This document shows positions 8,624-17,687 of a DNA stretch of 64,000 nt, piece after piece. This DNA is from Nocardia sp. SYP-A9097 (GTDB lineage: Bacteria > Actinomycetota > Actinomycetes > Mycobacteriales > Mycobacteriaceae), in NCBI RefSeq assembly GCF_009649815.1, contig NZ_WJIC01000003.1, positions 248,001-312,000 of the forward strand. The letters are read 5' to 3'. The notes beneath the pieces are model-generated. The model was not told the origin of the DNA, searched no databases, and saw only the letters and a program-made list of their open reading frames with translations. The position numbers and the translations under genes were made by a program. Positions within the stretch are counted from its first letter, which is position 1, and the number at the start of each line of letters is the position of its first letter.

Positions 8624-10768
8624 TTATCCCTTCACCTTGGTGAGCGAGCGGTTGGCGGCCTCGACCACAGCTTCGGTGGTGATGCCGAACTCGCGGAACA
8701 GCGTCTTGTAATCGGCCGAGGCACCGAAATGCTCGATGGACACGATCTCACCGGCATCGCCGACGAATCGGTACCACGGCATGCCGATTCCGGCCTCCAC
8801 CGTGACCCGGGCCTTCACCGACGGCGGCAGCACCTCGTCACGGTAGGACTGATCCTGCGCGTCGAACCACTCCACACACGGCATGGACACCACGCGGGTG
8901 CCGACGCCCTGCGCCTCGAGCGTAGCGCGCGCGTCCACCGCCAGCTGCAGCTCCGAACCGGTGGCGATCAGGATCACCTGCGGTGTGGCGGTGGAGGATT
9001 CGGCCAGCACGTAACCGCCCTTGCGGACGCCCTCGTACGAGGTGCCCTCCTGGATCGGCAGATCCTGACGGGTCAGCGCCAGCGCCGACGGACCGTCCTG
9101 GTGCGGCGCGTCCGCGGGCACGAAATGCGAATGCCGTTCGGAGGAGTCACGTTCCAGGATGGTGCGCCAGGCGTAGGTGGTCTCATTGGCGTCACCCGGA
9201 CGGACCACATTCAGGCCCGGGATGGCGCGCAATGCGGCCAGATGCTCGATCGGCTGATGCGTGGGACCGTCCTCGCCCAGGCCGATGGAGTCGTGCGTCC
9301 ACACGTAGGTGACCGGGGTGCGCATGAGCGCGCCCAGCCGCACCGCGGGCCGCATGTAATCGGAGAACACCAGGAAGGTGCCACCGTACGGACGCGTAGG
9401 ACCGTGCAGCGCAATGCCATTGAGGATCGAGCCCATGGCGTGCTCACGCACACCGAAGTGCAGCGTGCGGCCGTACGGGTCGGCCTTCCACATACCGGTG
9501 GAGATGTCCTCCGGGCCGAAGCTCGGGGAGTTCGGCATGGTGGTGTTGTTCGACTCCGCGAGGTCGGCCGAACCGCCCCACAGTTCCGGCAGCACCGGGG
9601 CCAGCGCCGCGAGCACCGCGCCGGACGCCTTACGAGTGGCCATGCCCTTGGGATCGGCGGGCCAGGTCGGCAGCGACTCGGCCCAGCCCTGCGGCAGGCT
9701 GCGGGTCTGCAGGCGATCGAAGAGCGCCTTGTTCTCCGGGTTGGCCGCGGCCCACGCGTCGAAACGGCCCTGCCACACGGCCTTGGCGGCCTTGGCACGA
9801 TCGGCGACCTGGCCGCGGGTGTGCGCGATCACCGCGTCGTCGACCTCGAAGTTCTGCTCCGGGTCGAAGCCCAGCACCTTCTTGGTCGCGGCGACCTCGT
9901 CCTTGCCCAGCGCGGCACCGTGTGCGCTGCCGGTGTTCATCTTCGTGGGAGCCGGGTAGCCGATAATGGTGCGCAGCACGATGATCGACGGCTTATCGGT
10001 GACGGCCTGCGCCGCGGCGACAGCCTCCTCGACAGCGGTCACATTCTCGCCACCCTCGACGACCTGCACATGCCAGTCGTAGGCGCGGTAGCGTGCGGCC
10101 ACATCCTCGGTGAAGGCGATGCGGGTGTCATCCTCGATGGAGATCCGGTTGTCGTCGTAGAAGACGATCAGATTGCCCAGTTGCTGCGTACCCGCCAGCG
10201 AGGACGCCTCGGAGGTGACGCCCTCCTCCAGATCACCGTCGGAGGCGATGACATAGATGAAGTGATCGAACGCGCTCTCACCCTGTGCCGCGGCCGGATC
10301 GAACAGCCCGCGCTCACGACGCGAGGCCATCGACATACCGACCGCCGAAGCCAGACCCTGACCCAGCGGACCGGTGGTGATCTCCACACCATTGGTGTGC
10401 CGGTACTCCGGGTGACCCGGGGTCAGCGAACCCCACTTGCGCAGATTGACGAGATCGTTCAGCTCCAGACCGAAGCCCGCCAGGTAGAGCTGAACGTACT
10501 GGGTGAGACTGGAGTGGCCGCAGGACAGCACGAAACGATCGCGGCCCACCCACTCCGGATCGCTCGGATCGATACGCATCACACGCTGAAACAGCGTGTA
10601 CGCCAACGGTGCCAGGCTCATAGCGGTGCCCGGGTGACCGTTTCCGGCGTTCTGCACCGCGTCCGCGGCGAGGATACGAGCCGTATCAACGGCCCTGGTA
10701 TCCACGTCGGACCAGTCGGTGGGGTGATGCGGCTGAGTGAGGGCGCGGATGTCGTCTGTGACTGACAC
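8624..10768 (-). CDS. tkt: transketolase
   Basis: Thiamine diphosphate enzyme of the non-oxidative pentose phosphate pathway. At 714 residues it has normal length. The N-terminal signature NAGNGHPGTAMSLAPLAY begins near residue 40, the cofactor-binding segment ASDGDLEEGVTSEASSLAG lies near 180 with the FYDDN strand behind it, and the pyrimidine-domain motif YVWTHDSIGLGEDGPTHQP is near 485-505. It is the first gene of the five-gene operon; its promoter lies in the 376-base region shared with divergent ctaB. Equivalent to Rv1449c. Confidence 0.97.
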   Translation of the reverse strand: MSVTDDIRALTQPHHPTDWSDVDTRAVDTARILAADAVQNAGNGHPGTAMSLAPLAYTLFQRVMRIDPSDPEWVGRDRFVLSCGHSSLTQYVQLYLAGFGLELNDLVNLRKWGSLTPGHPEYRHTNGVEITTGPLGQGLASAVGMSMASRRERGLFDPAAAQGESAFDHFIYVIASDGDLEEGVTSEASSLAGTQQLGNLIVFYDDNRISIEDDTRIAFTEDVAARYRAYDWHVQVVEGGENVTAVEEAVAAAQAVTDKPSIIVLRTIIGYPAPTKMNTGSAHGAALGKDEVAATKKVLGFDPEQNFEVDDAVIAHTRGQVADRAKAAKAVWQGRFDAWAAANPENKALFDRLQTRSLPQGWAESLPTWPADPKGMATRKASGAVLAALAPVLPELWGGSADLAESNNTTMPNSPSFGPEDISTGMWKADPYGRTLHFGVREHAMGSILNGIALHGPTRPYGGTFLVFSDYMRPAVRLGALMRTPVTYVWTHDSIGLGEDGPTHQPIEHLAALRAIPGLNVVRPGDANETTYAWRTILERDSSERHSHFVPADAPHQDGPSALALTRQDLPIQEGTSYEGVRKGGYVLAESSTATPQVILIATGSELQLAVDARATLEAQGVGTRVVSMPCVEWFDAQDQSYRDEVLPPSVKARVTVEAGIGMPWYRFVGDAGEIVSIEHFGASADYKTLFREFGITTEAVVEAANRSLTKVKG

Positions 10769-11144
10769 GACCGAGGTTCTCCTGACCTTCTCGTCAACAC
10801 TTGGGTTGTCGGCGGCTTCGCTTGGCGGGGACGATGCGCGGTGCGGCGCACCGGACTACCCACCACCCTAAAGGTGGGCGATTCCACGCCACGCGGGAAC
10901 CCGCGTTCACCGGCCGACGTGTCGTACTTCGTCACCTCGCGCGGATCGGTTCGTGACCACTCCCGAGTGTGGTCGCGGACATATCTCGGTGCGCCCGGGC
11001 CGGACCTGGACGAGAGCACGGTCGCCGTGGGTCTACCATGCTCTGTAGTAGTAGCCGCGCCGGCACAGTCTTGTCTCCAAGGGAACGGCAGTGCGCGCTG
11101 CTAGTTCCAGACCGGATCAAGTGCACGGCGTGCGAGGAGAAACA
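10769..11144. promoter_or_regulatory. divergent promoter region between tkt and ctaB
   Basis: About 376 bases without a gene between two divergently transcribed core genes. No high-confidence -10/-35 pair or palindrome can be singled out by eye. The minus-strand RBS AGGAGAAC (plus 10774-10781) precedes the tkt ATG; GAGGAGA at 11134-11140 precedes ctaB. M. tuberculosis has a PE_PGRS gene here; this window has none. Confidence 0.6.
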
Positions 11145-12131
11145 GTGCGGATTGGGCAACAGCCGGGTGGCGCTCACGGCTCCTCCGGGACGGTGCTGGC
11201 CGACCGCGTCACGGGCAGCGGACCGCTGTCCGCGGGCGTCCGTCGGGTACTCGCCTACATCGCGCTCACCAAGCCCCGCGTGATCGAATTGCTGCTGGTG
11301 GCAACGATTCCGACCATGCTGCTGGCTAATCGCGGAGAGGCGGACCTGAGGCTCATCCTGGTCACGCTGTTCGGCGGCTGGATGGGTGCGGCCTCGGCGA
11401 ACACGCTGAACTGCGTGGCGGACGCCGATATCGACAAGGTGATGAAGCGGACGTCCAAGCGGCCGCTCGCGCGCGAAGCGGTACCGACCCGGAATGCGGC
11501 GATCTTCGGTATCGCGCTCGGGTTGGGCTCGTTCGCGTGGCTGTGGTGGCAGGCGAATCTGCTCAGCGGCGTGCTCGTGGTGGCGACGATTCTGTTCTAC
11601 GTCTTCGTCTACACGCTCGGGCTCAAGCGACGCACCTCGCAGAACGTGATCTGGGGTGGCGCGGCCGGATGTATGCCCGCGCTCGTCGGCTGGTCCGCGG
11701 TCACCGGCAATATCGGCTGGCCCGCGATCGTGCTGTTCCTGATCATCTTCTTCTGGACGCCGCCGCACACCTGGGCGCTCGCCATGCGCTACAAGGAGGA
11801 CTACAAGGCCGCGGGCGTGCCCATGCTGCCGGTGGTCGCCACCGAAGAGGTCGTCACCAAGCAGATCGTCATCTACACCTGGCTGACCGTGCTCGCCACG
11901 CTCGCCCTGGTACCCGCCGCCGGAGCCATCTACGCCGCCGTGGCCATCGCCGCCGGTGCCTGGTTCCTGCTCATGGCGCATCAGCTCTACTCCGGCGTCC
12001 GTCGCGGCGAGCCCGTGAAGCCGCTGCGCCTGTTCCTGCAGTCGAACAACTACCTCGCGGTGGTCTTCTGCGGCCTGGCCGTCGACTCGGTCATGGGCTG
12101 GAACACCCTGGGCCACATCGCCTTCGGCTGA
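11145..12131 (+). CDS. ctaB: protoheme IX farnesyltransferase (heme O synthase)
   Basis: Membrane UbiA-family prenyltransferase that adds a farnesyl group to heme B, giving heme O for the aa3-type cytochrome oxidase. [20 protein letters not shown] opens the first membrane helix; [20 protein letters not shown] is the first Asp-rich prenyl-diphosphate site and [20 protein letters not shown] the second conserved loop. About eight further hydrophobic helices follow. The GTG at 11145 is chosen for the GAGGAGA Shine-Dalgarno 5 bases upstream; the frame stays open to 11091. ctaA at 31.5 kb does the next step. Equivalent to Rv1451. Confidence 0.95.
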   Translation: MRIGQQPGGAHGSSGTVLADRVTGSGPLSAGVRRVLAYIALTKPRVIELLLVATIPTMLLANRGEADLRLILVTLFGGWMGAASANTLNCVADADIDKVMKRTSKRPLAREAVPTRNAAIFGIALGLGSFAWLWWQANLLSGVLVVATILFYVFVYTLGLKRRTSQNVIWGGAAGCMPALVGWSAVTGNIGWPAIVLFLIIFFWTPPHTWALAMRYKEDYKAAGVPMLPVVATEEVVTKQIVIYTWLTVLATLALVPAAGAIYAAVAIAAGAWFLLMAHQLYSGVRRGEPVKPLRLFLQSNNYLAVVFCGLAVDSVMGWNTLGHIAFG

Positions 12132-12151
12132 CCCTCACGCTCTCGAACAAG

Positions 12152-12186
12152 AACCGCCGCCGGACTCCGAGTCCAGCGGCGGTTTT
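12152..12186. terminator. intrinsic terminator behind ctaB, probably bidirectional
   Basis: AACCGCCGC (12152-12160) pairs with GCGGCGGTT (12176-12184) across a 15-base loop and is followed by TTTT-rich sequence on the plus strand. It lies 20 bases after the ctaB stop and just beyond the stop of the convergent gene at 12189, so it may serve both. Confidence 0.85.
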
Positions 12187-12188
12187 CG

Positions 12189-12878
12189 TTATACGGCTGC
12201 TGCGCCGACGCGCTCTGGGACGAGTTCCTCGGCAGCGGGCTGAGACTCGACGATCGGTGCGGGCTCCGCCACGGGTGCGGGCCGAGGTTCGGCGATGACC
12301 GCGGGCTGCCGGTCGGCGATCGAGTTGAGGTATTTCAGCTCGGCCTTGAGTTCCGCGACCTCGGCGGCGCGCTCATCGCGCACCTTCTCCTGCTCGCGCA
12401 GGCTGATCCGCAGGCTCTCGATCACATCGGTCACCGTGGTCAGCTTCCGGTCGGCTCCGGCCAATTGCCACTCCACTACGGCCCGCTGATCGACCTCCCC
12501 GCTCACATCCGACACCCACCGCACCGCGTACTCCACCCATTCCTGCGGCCGCGGCATCTTCTCCTCGCCGAAACCCTTGCGCAGCGCGGTCTTGGTGGAC
12601 AGGATCTTCTCCCCGCCATCCCCCTTCACCAGCGAATTCACATGCACCAGGCTGATTTTCCCCGCGCTGGTCACCACGACCAGCAGCCGGTATTTCCCGG
12701 CAAGATGCATCCGCAACTCCGCGGCCCCGCGCCCATCGGCGTCCATGGCTCCCAGCCACGGTCCTTCGGCGGCCGCGATAATCGATTCCAGAATCCCCAA
12801 TTGCCCGATGCCCCTGCGTAACCGGGTCGCCCGTTTACGTAGATCCTCGGGCGTATCTCTCATCTGATCCCAGTGCAT
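12189..12878 (-). CDS. conserved hypothetical protein with C-terminal coiled coil
   Basis: A 229-residue soluble protein with no family I can name. The first 130 residues are compact, with helix-rich DTPEDLRKRATRLRRGIGQL, then strand pairs around AGKYRLLVVVTSAGKISLVH. Residues about 140-190 (TTVTDVIESLRISLREQEKV and on) have the heptad character of a coiled coil, and the last 40 residues are a Pro/Ala/Glu-rich tail. No signal peptide or membrane segment is present. GGAGAGAG lies about 10 bases before the ATG. It is convergent with ctaB and shares its terminator. Confidence 0.7.
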   Translation of the reverse strand: MHWDQMRDTPEDLRKRATRLRRGIGQLGILESIIAAAEGPWLGAMDADGRGAAELRMHLAGKYRLLVVVTSAGKISLVHVNSLVKGDGGEKILSTKTALRKGFGEEKMPRPQEWVEYAVRWVSDVSGEVDQRAVVEWQLAGADRKLTTVTDVIESLRISLREQEKVRDERAAEVAELKAELKYLNSIADRQPAVIAEPRPAPVAEPAPIVESQPAAEELVPERVGAAAV

Positions 12879-13008
12879 AGCACCCGCTCTCTCCTCACCA
12901 GCCCCGAAACCTGCACCAATGAAGATATATGCGGTTCGCCTCTGAACCTGACAACGACAGCTCGCCGAACCCGCGGTGATGTCGAATGCCTACCGCCGCG
13001 AGGGCGGA

Positions 13009-13695
13009 TCAGTTGGGCGGGAACTGGCCGTTGGCCTGGACCGTCGTGCCGCTCAGGGTGAAGGTGACGGTGCTCGGGCCGCCCTCGGGGCAGCAGAGGG
13101 GTTCGTTGGATTTCAGCCAGCGGTAGTCGACCGACACCACATTGCGTGTTTTGCCCGTCACCGAGGTGTAGCCGTACGGCTGGGAGGTGGCGGTGCCGAG
13201 GTAGGTGCCATTGGTGAAGAAGAGGATGTGCGTGTACGGGTGGATATTGCCCGAGGTGGCGACCAGATACGACAGGACACCGTCGCAGCCGTCGGCGATC
13301 GCGTCACCGCTGCCCCCGTACACCTGCCAGGGGCCGGACGCGGTGGCGGCCAGGCGGTTCATAGCCTGGTTGGCGAGGCCGGAGTTCACATCGAAGCAGA
13401 GGCCGTGGCCGCTGCCGTTCGGGGCGGCGACGGGGGTCGTCGAGGCAGGGCGCTCGGTGATCGTCGTCGCCGGGCCGGGTACGACCACGGGTGCGTCGGT
13501 GGTCGGTACGGACTGGCCGGGCTGGGTGCCCGGCTGTTCGGACTGGTCAGCCGGTTGCGTCGCTTTGGTGACCGTTGTCGCCGGGGCGGTGACCGAGCGG
13601 GTAGTCGTCGGATCCGCGGATTGCGTTGTGCTGGAACCGCATCCGCTCAGCATCAGCGCCAGGCCGGCCGTGAGCACAGCAATGGTGGCTTTCAT
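13009..13695 (-). CDS. LppP/LprE-type lipoprotein
   Basis: A 228-residue exported lipoprotein. The signal peptide MKATIAVLTAGLALMLSGCG ends in the lipobox LSGC with the lipidated cysteine at residue 19. A Thr/Pro-rich linker runs to about residue 95, followed by the folded domain starting at HGLCFDVNSGLANQAMNRLA with paired cysteines (LCFD, DGCDG, EPLCCPEGG), a pattern of the mycobacterial LppP/LprE family. It would sit on the outer face of the plasma membrane. The function of the family is unknown. It is monocistronic. Confidence 0.82.
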   Translation of the reverse strand: MKATIAVLTAGLALMLSGCGSSTTQSADPTTTRSVTAPATTVTKATQPADQSEQPGTQPGQSVPTTDAPVVVPGPATTITERPASTTPVAAPNGSGHGLCFDVNSGLANQAMNRLAATASGPWQVYGGSGDAIADGCDGVLSYLVATSGNIHPYTHILFFTNGTYLGTATSQPYGYTSVTGKTRNVVSVDYRWLKSNEPLCCPEGGPSTVTFTLSGTTVQANGQFPPN

Positions 13696-14096
13696 CGAAT
13701 CCCCTCGAAAGTTGTTCCGGTAACCATCCGGATAACAGTGTCCCTACCGAACATGCCGTCTCTGCCCAGGCATTCGGATCCCTTGATCCCGTAGTGCGGG
13801 AGGACTACTTGGACATCGGACCGGCTCGACTGCGTGTTAACTCGCCGACGCGCGATGTACTGCCCAAAGATTCGGTGCCCCAAGAAATGTGGGCATTCCA
13901 CAATTATCCGGCGACGACCCGGCAACATCGATCGAACGCTTGCTTCGGGACCATCTGGTCTGCGATTCCCTTCCACCGGAACCCGACTCGCCGCTCTCGG
14001 AGTACACCCACAGCAAACACCATGAGGGACAATGCGTTATCCAGTGCCATAACCGACACCAGTGACCGATGAGGGTTGGGAACCGAGACCTTGGGC
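13696..14096. other. intergenic region of about 400 bases
   Basis: I see no convincing gene. A short minus-strand frame from 14125 (ALDNALSLMVFAVGVLRERR, then WKGIADQMVPKQAFDRCC) has plausible amino acid content for about 70 codons but no recognisable relative or RBS, and may be a small gene or a relic. The right side must hold the promoter of the Imm35/YrhB-like gene. Confidence 0.45.
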
Positions 14097-14393
14097 GTGA
14101 CGTACGAGCAGGCGCGGCAAACCATTCAGGCGTTCTTCGAGTCCGACTGGCGGTGGGGCACATTCTGTCTCGACGACCGCACCATCACCGAGAACGACGA
14201 AATGTACGTCTTCAATGTGGGCGCCCGCGAATACCTGGTCGAACGAGACCGCGCCTACGCCATTCTCGCCGGCATGCCCGTCGTCTACAAGAAGGACGGC
14301 CGCCTAGGTGCGCGCGCCTCCGCCACGGTAGCCACCGACGCCACCGTTCGCTCCCGCCCCAACCCCAATCCCACGCTGACCATCCCGCGCTGA
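14097..14393 (+). CDS. YrhB/Imm35-type immunity-domain protein
   Basis: A protein of about 98 residues. VTYEQARQTIQAFFESDWRW followed by GTFCLDDRTITENDEMYVFNV and YLVERDRAYAILAGMPVVYKKDGR fits the YrhB/Imm35 fold, a small domain often found as an immunity protein for polymorphic toxins, although many copies are solitary. No toxin gene lies beside it. The GTG at 14097 gives the family start; TTG at 14076 in the same frame is possible. The C-terminal 25 residues are low-complexity. The assignment is from pattern recall and is moderate. Confidence 0.6.
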   Translation: MTYEQARQTIQAFFESDWRWGTFCLDDRTITENDEMYVFNVGAREYLVERDRAYAILAGMPVVYKKDGRLGARASATVATDATVRSRPNPNPTLTIPR

Positions 14394-14455
14394 TGCAACA
14401 TGCATGTAATGGCGCCGGTAAACGTCGAGAAGGTGCCTGCGTGATTACATGCAAG

Positions 14456-15175
14456 TCAAACGGGCGGGGGAGTGCGGAGGGCGTGGAGTTCGGCCGCAGC
14501 CGCGAGCAGCGCGCGCGATCGCGCTCGGATACTCGCATCTCGGGCATCGAGCCCCGTCGATAGGTCACCGCCGCGACCTGCGGCCCGCAGCTCCGGCATC
14601 AGGTCCCGCAGCGCTGTGATGCCGTAACCGGCCAATCGGAGCTGATGAACTATTCGTGCGCTGCGTACATCCGCGGGCGTGTACGTCCGCGCCTCCGCTG
14701 GTGTGCCCCGCCCCGGGCTGACCAATCCCATTGCGTCCCAATGCCGCAACGTCGAAGCTCGAATCCCGAGCGCGCCCGCCAACTCCGAGATGGACATCGA
14801 ATCCGCCGCCCGCACATCCCTGACCGGCTCCGCGGCGATGTGTTGTACCGCCTCCTTCGCGGATTCGAGATCGCGTCGCTCCCGATCGAGTTGAGCGTGT
14901 GCGGCATCGAGCATGGCGAGCAGCGTCCCCTCCGGGTCCGAATGCGCGGCGCGCATAACCCGCTTGGCCTCGACCGGCCCCGTCCCAGCCGCGAGCGCCC
15001 GGTAGGCGCGAGCCGACAACACATGCGACCGGTCATAGACCCGATACCCCGAACCCGTCCGACCCGCCGGCGGCAACACCCCATCCCGCTCCAGATTGCG
15101 CACCTGCTGCACGGAGTACCCCGACAATCGCCCCACATCAGCGGTGCGAAATACCCCCGAATGGAGACTTTCCAC
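14456..15175 (-). CDS. MerR-family regulator with two MerR-type helix-turn-helix domains
   Basis: A 239-residue transcription factor. The first DNA-binding domain is VFRTADVGRLSGYSVQQVRN, then LERDGVLPPAGRTGSGYRVY (residues 8-50). A second one follows the linker at about residue 120: SMSISELAGALGIRASTLRH, WDAMGLVSPGRG and ARTYTPADVRSARIVHQL. Two MerR domains in one chain is unusual but known in actinobacteria. The GTG at 15175 has GGAGG 7 bases upstream. It is divergent from the DUF6194 gene with a 62-base gap, so it probably controls that gene and itself; the effector is unknown. Confidence 0.82.
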   Translation of the reverse strand: MESLHSGVFRTADVGRLSGYSVQQVRNLERDGVLPPAGRTGSGYRVYDRSHVLSARAYRALAAGTGPVEAKRVMRAAHSDPEGTLLAMLDAAHAQLDRERRDLESAKEAVQHIAAEPVRDVRAADSMSISELAGALGIRASTLRHWDAMGLVSPGRGTPAEARTYTPADVRSARIVHQLRLAGYGITALRDLMPELRAAGRGGDLSTGLDARDASIRARSRALLAAAAELHALRTPPPV

Positions 15176-15237
15176 ACTGGCACCTCCAGGTTCGAGCCGC
15201 AACCCTCCACAAGGACATGAATGTAACGCTAGAACAC

Positions 15238-15714
15238 ATGACGCTGGAAGAACTCATCGCCCATCTGGATTCCCTGCCCGGCATTCTCAATCTGGCCCCC
15301 GCCCCCGGCGACCCCGCATACCCCGAAATCGCCTGGGGCGACAACTTCTTCTACTACGCCCCAGACGGCAAAGTCCCCACCACAACCCAGCCCTTCGCGA
15401 CAATCATCACCAAGGACTATCCAGACGACAGCGGCTCGAACCTCAACCGCCCCAACACCTTCCGCCTGAACATCCACGTGGGCACAGCAGCCTTCACCGC
15501 CCAGTTGGGGTACTCCCCACGTGAGTCGGCCACCCACTCCACCGACCCGAGCGCGGTGGACACCCTCTTCCCGCACCCCATCTACACCTCCACAGGATGG
15601 CTTTCGGTAGTCAACCCCGGTCCCCGCACCGCCTCCGCGGTGAACGACCTGCTGAACGCAGCCCATGCCCGCGCCCGATCCCGCTACGGCCGCCGCGCCG
15701 ACTACCGAAAATGA
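15238..15714 (+). CDS. DUF6194 family protein
   Basis: A 158-residue soluble protein. MTLEELIAHLDSLPGILNL and PEIAWGDNFFYYAPDGKVPT, then QPFATIITKDYPDD and NTFRLNIHVG, match the DUF6194 family as I recall it. Its function is unknown. Members often lie next to regulators; here the divergent neighbour is a double-MerR regulator. An in-frame ATG at 15217 would add seven residues; ATG 15238 is preferred because it gives the family N-terminus, although neither has a good Shine-Dalgarno sequence. Confidence 0.75.
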   Translation: MTLEELIAHLDSLPGILNLAPAPGDPAYPEIAWGDNFFYYAPDGKVPTTTQPFATIITKDYPDDSGSNLNRPNTFRLNIHVGTAAFTAQLGYSPRESATHSTDPSAVDTLFPHPIYTSTGWLSVVNPGPRTASAVNDLLNAAHARARSRYGRRADYRK

Positions 15715-15736
15715 CGTCGCGATGTCGTCGGCCACC

Positions 15737-15831
15737 CCCGTCATTCCCGCATGCTTTTGGCGGGAATCCGCCGAAATCAGCTGAGTCGATTCAGGTGTGG
15801 ATCCCGGCCAAAAGCACGCCGGGATGACGGG
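15737..15831. repeat. imperfect 33-bp inverted repeat (REP/MITE-like)
   Basis: The left arm (15737-15769) begins CCCGTCATTCCCGCATGC; the right arm (15799-15831), reverse-complemented, begins CCCGTCATCCCGGCGTGC. The arms match at about 28 of 33 positions, both contain GCTTTTGG, and 29 bases separate them. The element lies between two genes, downstream of DUF6194 and just beyond the 3' end of the next minus-strand gene. Its form is that of dispersed palindromic elements; a second copy is not present in this window. Confidence 0.75.
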
Positions 15832-15958
15832 AGATCGCGTCCGTAGCGCCGCGACGTATGCCGAGCGGGGTTATACCGGTGAGCCGATCAGCTCGTGGAT
15901 CGGGAGGGTCGTGGCCCATTCTCGGTCCATATCCTCGAGACGAATATCGGTGGGGAGA

Positions 15959-17476
15959 TCAGCAGTTGGGGTCGAGGGGGAAGCAGGCGGGGGCGATGGT
16001 GGTCTTCGGGATGGTGGGGTCGGTGGTGGGGGTTGCCGAGGGGCGGTTGATGGTGGAGGTCTGGTGGGTGGGCTTGTTCTTGTCGGTGCTGCTGGTGCTG
16101 CCGCCGGTGCACATGGCGGCCACGGCGAGGATGAGGAGCACTGCGATCATGCCGAGGACTATCGGGAGGTCTTTGCGGCGACGCGGGCGGTCGGCGGCCG
16201 TGGGGGAGTTCGGCTGGTTCGACCAGAGCGGGAAGCCGGGGGGCGAGGGCTGGGAGGGGGCGGCGGAATAGGTTGCCTGTGGGTTCGATTCGACGGGGGG
16301 ACCGGCCTGCTGACGGGGTGGCGGGTTGCCCTGGCTACCAGGCTGGGGCTGCCGGGCCTGCTGCGGGGCCGGGCCCTGCGGGAAACCCTGCCCGGCTGAG
16401 CCCGGCGGGAAGCCTTGCCCGCCTTGGCTCTGCGGAAAACCCTGTGCGGCTGGGCCGCGGGGCGCGTCGGTGCGTGGCCGGTCCTGTGGTTCGGAGGAGC
16501 CGGTGACGGCGCGGTAGGCGGCGGCCGCTGCTGCGGCACCCGCGACTCCCGCGCCCGCGCTCGCGGCACGACGACCGGTGGAGGAGAACTGTTGTGCGCC
16601 TTCGCTGCCGGGCGCTGCCGCTTCACTCGTGCTGCCCTGGCCGCCGGAGCTGCGCCGTCCGCTCGAGCCGCCCGGACCTTCGGAGCGGCGGGAACCGCCC
16701 GAGTCGATGGGCGACCCGGTGCCGGAACCGCCAGGGCCGCTGGGTGATTCGGAGCCGCGGGTCGCATCCTGCCGGCCGGGCGGGGTGGCCGGTGGCTCGG
16801 GTTGTACGGGCACCGAGGGCACCACCACCGTCGGTGCGGCCGACATCGGCAGGGCCGAGCTGCGCGCCGACTCCGGCGGCGGGAAGCCCTCCGAGACCAG
16901 ATCGGAATACGTTGCGGCGGCGGCGAATCCGAGCGCGCCGAGGGCCTGGCCCACCTGCGCGGCATCCCAGGACGGCGCCGCACCCTCGGCGAGGGTGGTG
17001 AAGTAATTGCGCAGGGATGAGGGCCCGTCGCCGATGAGGACGTCGATTCCGGGTGGGAGCGTGCCCTTTTCGAGCTTTACGCGACTGCCGAGCTGGGGGA
17101 CCAGCAGCACCAGCCCGCTGACCGGAACGTTCTTCCGCCCGGGCGCAGAGCGGAGTTGGGCGGCCAACTCCATCGTCTGGCGGCGCACCCGTTCGAGCGG
17201 ATCGGCGTCACCGTCGATGGGGGCGGGTTTGCCGTCGACCGTCCAGGGCTCGTCCTCGGCGCAGGAGAGGGTTCCGGTGACCCGCTCGGCGAAAGCGTGC
17301 ACCCCCAGCACCACACTGGTCTGCGGCGTCCACACCACGATATCGGCGTCCTGGCATTGCACGATCGCGATACCTGGCACGGCGTGTGGACCGCTCCACG
17401 ATTTGAGCCAATTCACCACGGTGCGTTCGGTGCCCGACAGCCGCGACGGGTCGTCGTTGCGGACCTTCACCAACAT
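15959..17476 (-). CDS. NERD-like/hypothetical membrane protein with Pro/Gly-rich linker
   Basis: A 505-residue protein in three parts. Residues 1 to about 190 are folded: GTERTVVNWLKSWSGPHAVP and IVVWTPQTSVVLGVHAFAER resemble the NERD/nuclease-related domain of actinobacterial proteins. Residues about 200-440 are Pro/Gly/Ser/Gln-rich low complexity with repeats of the GQGFPQ type (QGFPQSQGG, QGFPPGSAG, QGFPQGPAP). A single membrane helix, LPIVLGMIAVLLILAVAAMC, lies near 445-465 and is followed by a short Thr-rich outside tail with two cysteines. This gives a cytoplasmic N-domain on a long flexible arm. The function is unknown; nuclease activity is not demonstrated by visible motifs. Confidence 0.72.
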   Translation of the reverse strand: MLVKVRNDDPSRLSGTERTVVNWLKSWSGPHAVPGIAIVQCQDADIVVWTPQTSVVLGVHAFAERVTGTLSCAEDEPWTVDGKPAPIDGDADPLERVRRQTMELAAQLRSAPGRKNVPVSGLVLLVPQLGSRVKLEKGTLPPGIDVLIGDGPSSLRNYFTTLAEGAAPSWDAAQVGQALGALGFAAAATYSDLVSEGFPPPESARSSALPMSAAPTVVVPSVPVQPEPPATPPGRQDATRGSESPSGPGGSGTGSPIDSGGSRRSEGPGGSSGRRSSGGQGSTSEAAAPGSEGAQQFSSTGRRAASAGAGVAGAAAAAAAYRAVTGSSEPQDRPRTDAPRGPAAQGFPQSQGGQGFPPGSAGQGFPQGPAPQQARQPQPGSQGNPPPRQQAGPPVESNPQATYSAAPSQPSPPGFPLWSNQPNSPTAADRPRRRKDLPIVLGMIAVLLILAVAAMCTGGSTSSTDKNKPTHQTSTINRPSATPTTDPTIPKTTIAPACFPLDPNC

Positions 17477-17528
17477 CCAAGACCACCTCTGACCGATGCC
17501 TCTACCTGCCGGCCGCCCGAACGGTCGC

Positions 17529-17564
17529 CGCGACTACCTTACGGTGTCCCCGTAAGGGGTCGCG
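17529..17564. terminator. strong stem-loop downstream of the monooxygenase gene
   Basis: CGCGAC and CCTTACGG (17529-17544) pair with CCGTAAGG and GTCGCG (17550-17564), 14 base pairs with one small internal bulge and a 5-base loop. No T-run follows. On the minus strand it lies 124 bases past the monooxygenase stop and 53 bases before the next minus-strand gene, so it can terminate the one or attenuate the other. Confidence 0.6.
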
Positions 17565-17687
17565 ACGAATCGTCTTGCGCGGCAGCAAGATCATTCTGCA
17601 CGGTGTGTGGTGTTGTCGCGCCCGGGGCGGTTTACCGGCCGGTTGCGGACGAAATGGACCAACCGCTCAGGATGTCGACGGAGTGGA

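Noticed and set aside
7301..10765. A 1154-codon plus-strand open frame
   Set aside because: It is antisense to tal and tkt, whose protein families are clear; the frame is open because of high-GC codon bias and has His/Arg-rich, unstructured content.
10932..12116. A 394-codon minus-strand frame across ctaB
   Set aside because: Its translation is His/Gly/Arg/Glu-rich; ctaB on the plus strand has clear prenyltransferase motifs and an RBS.
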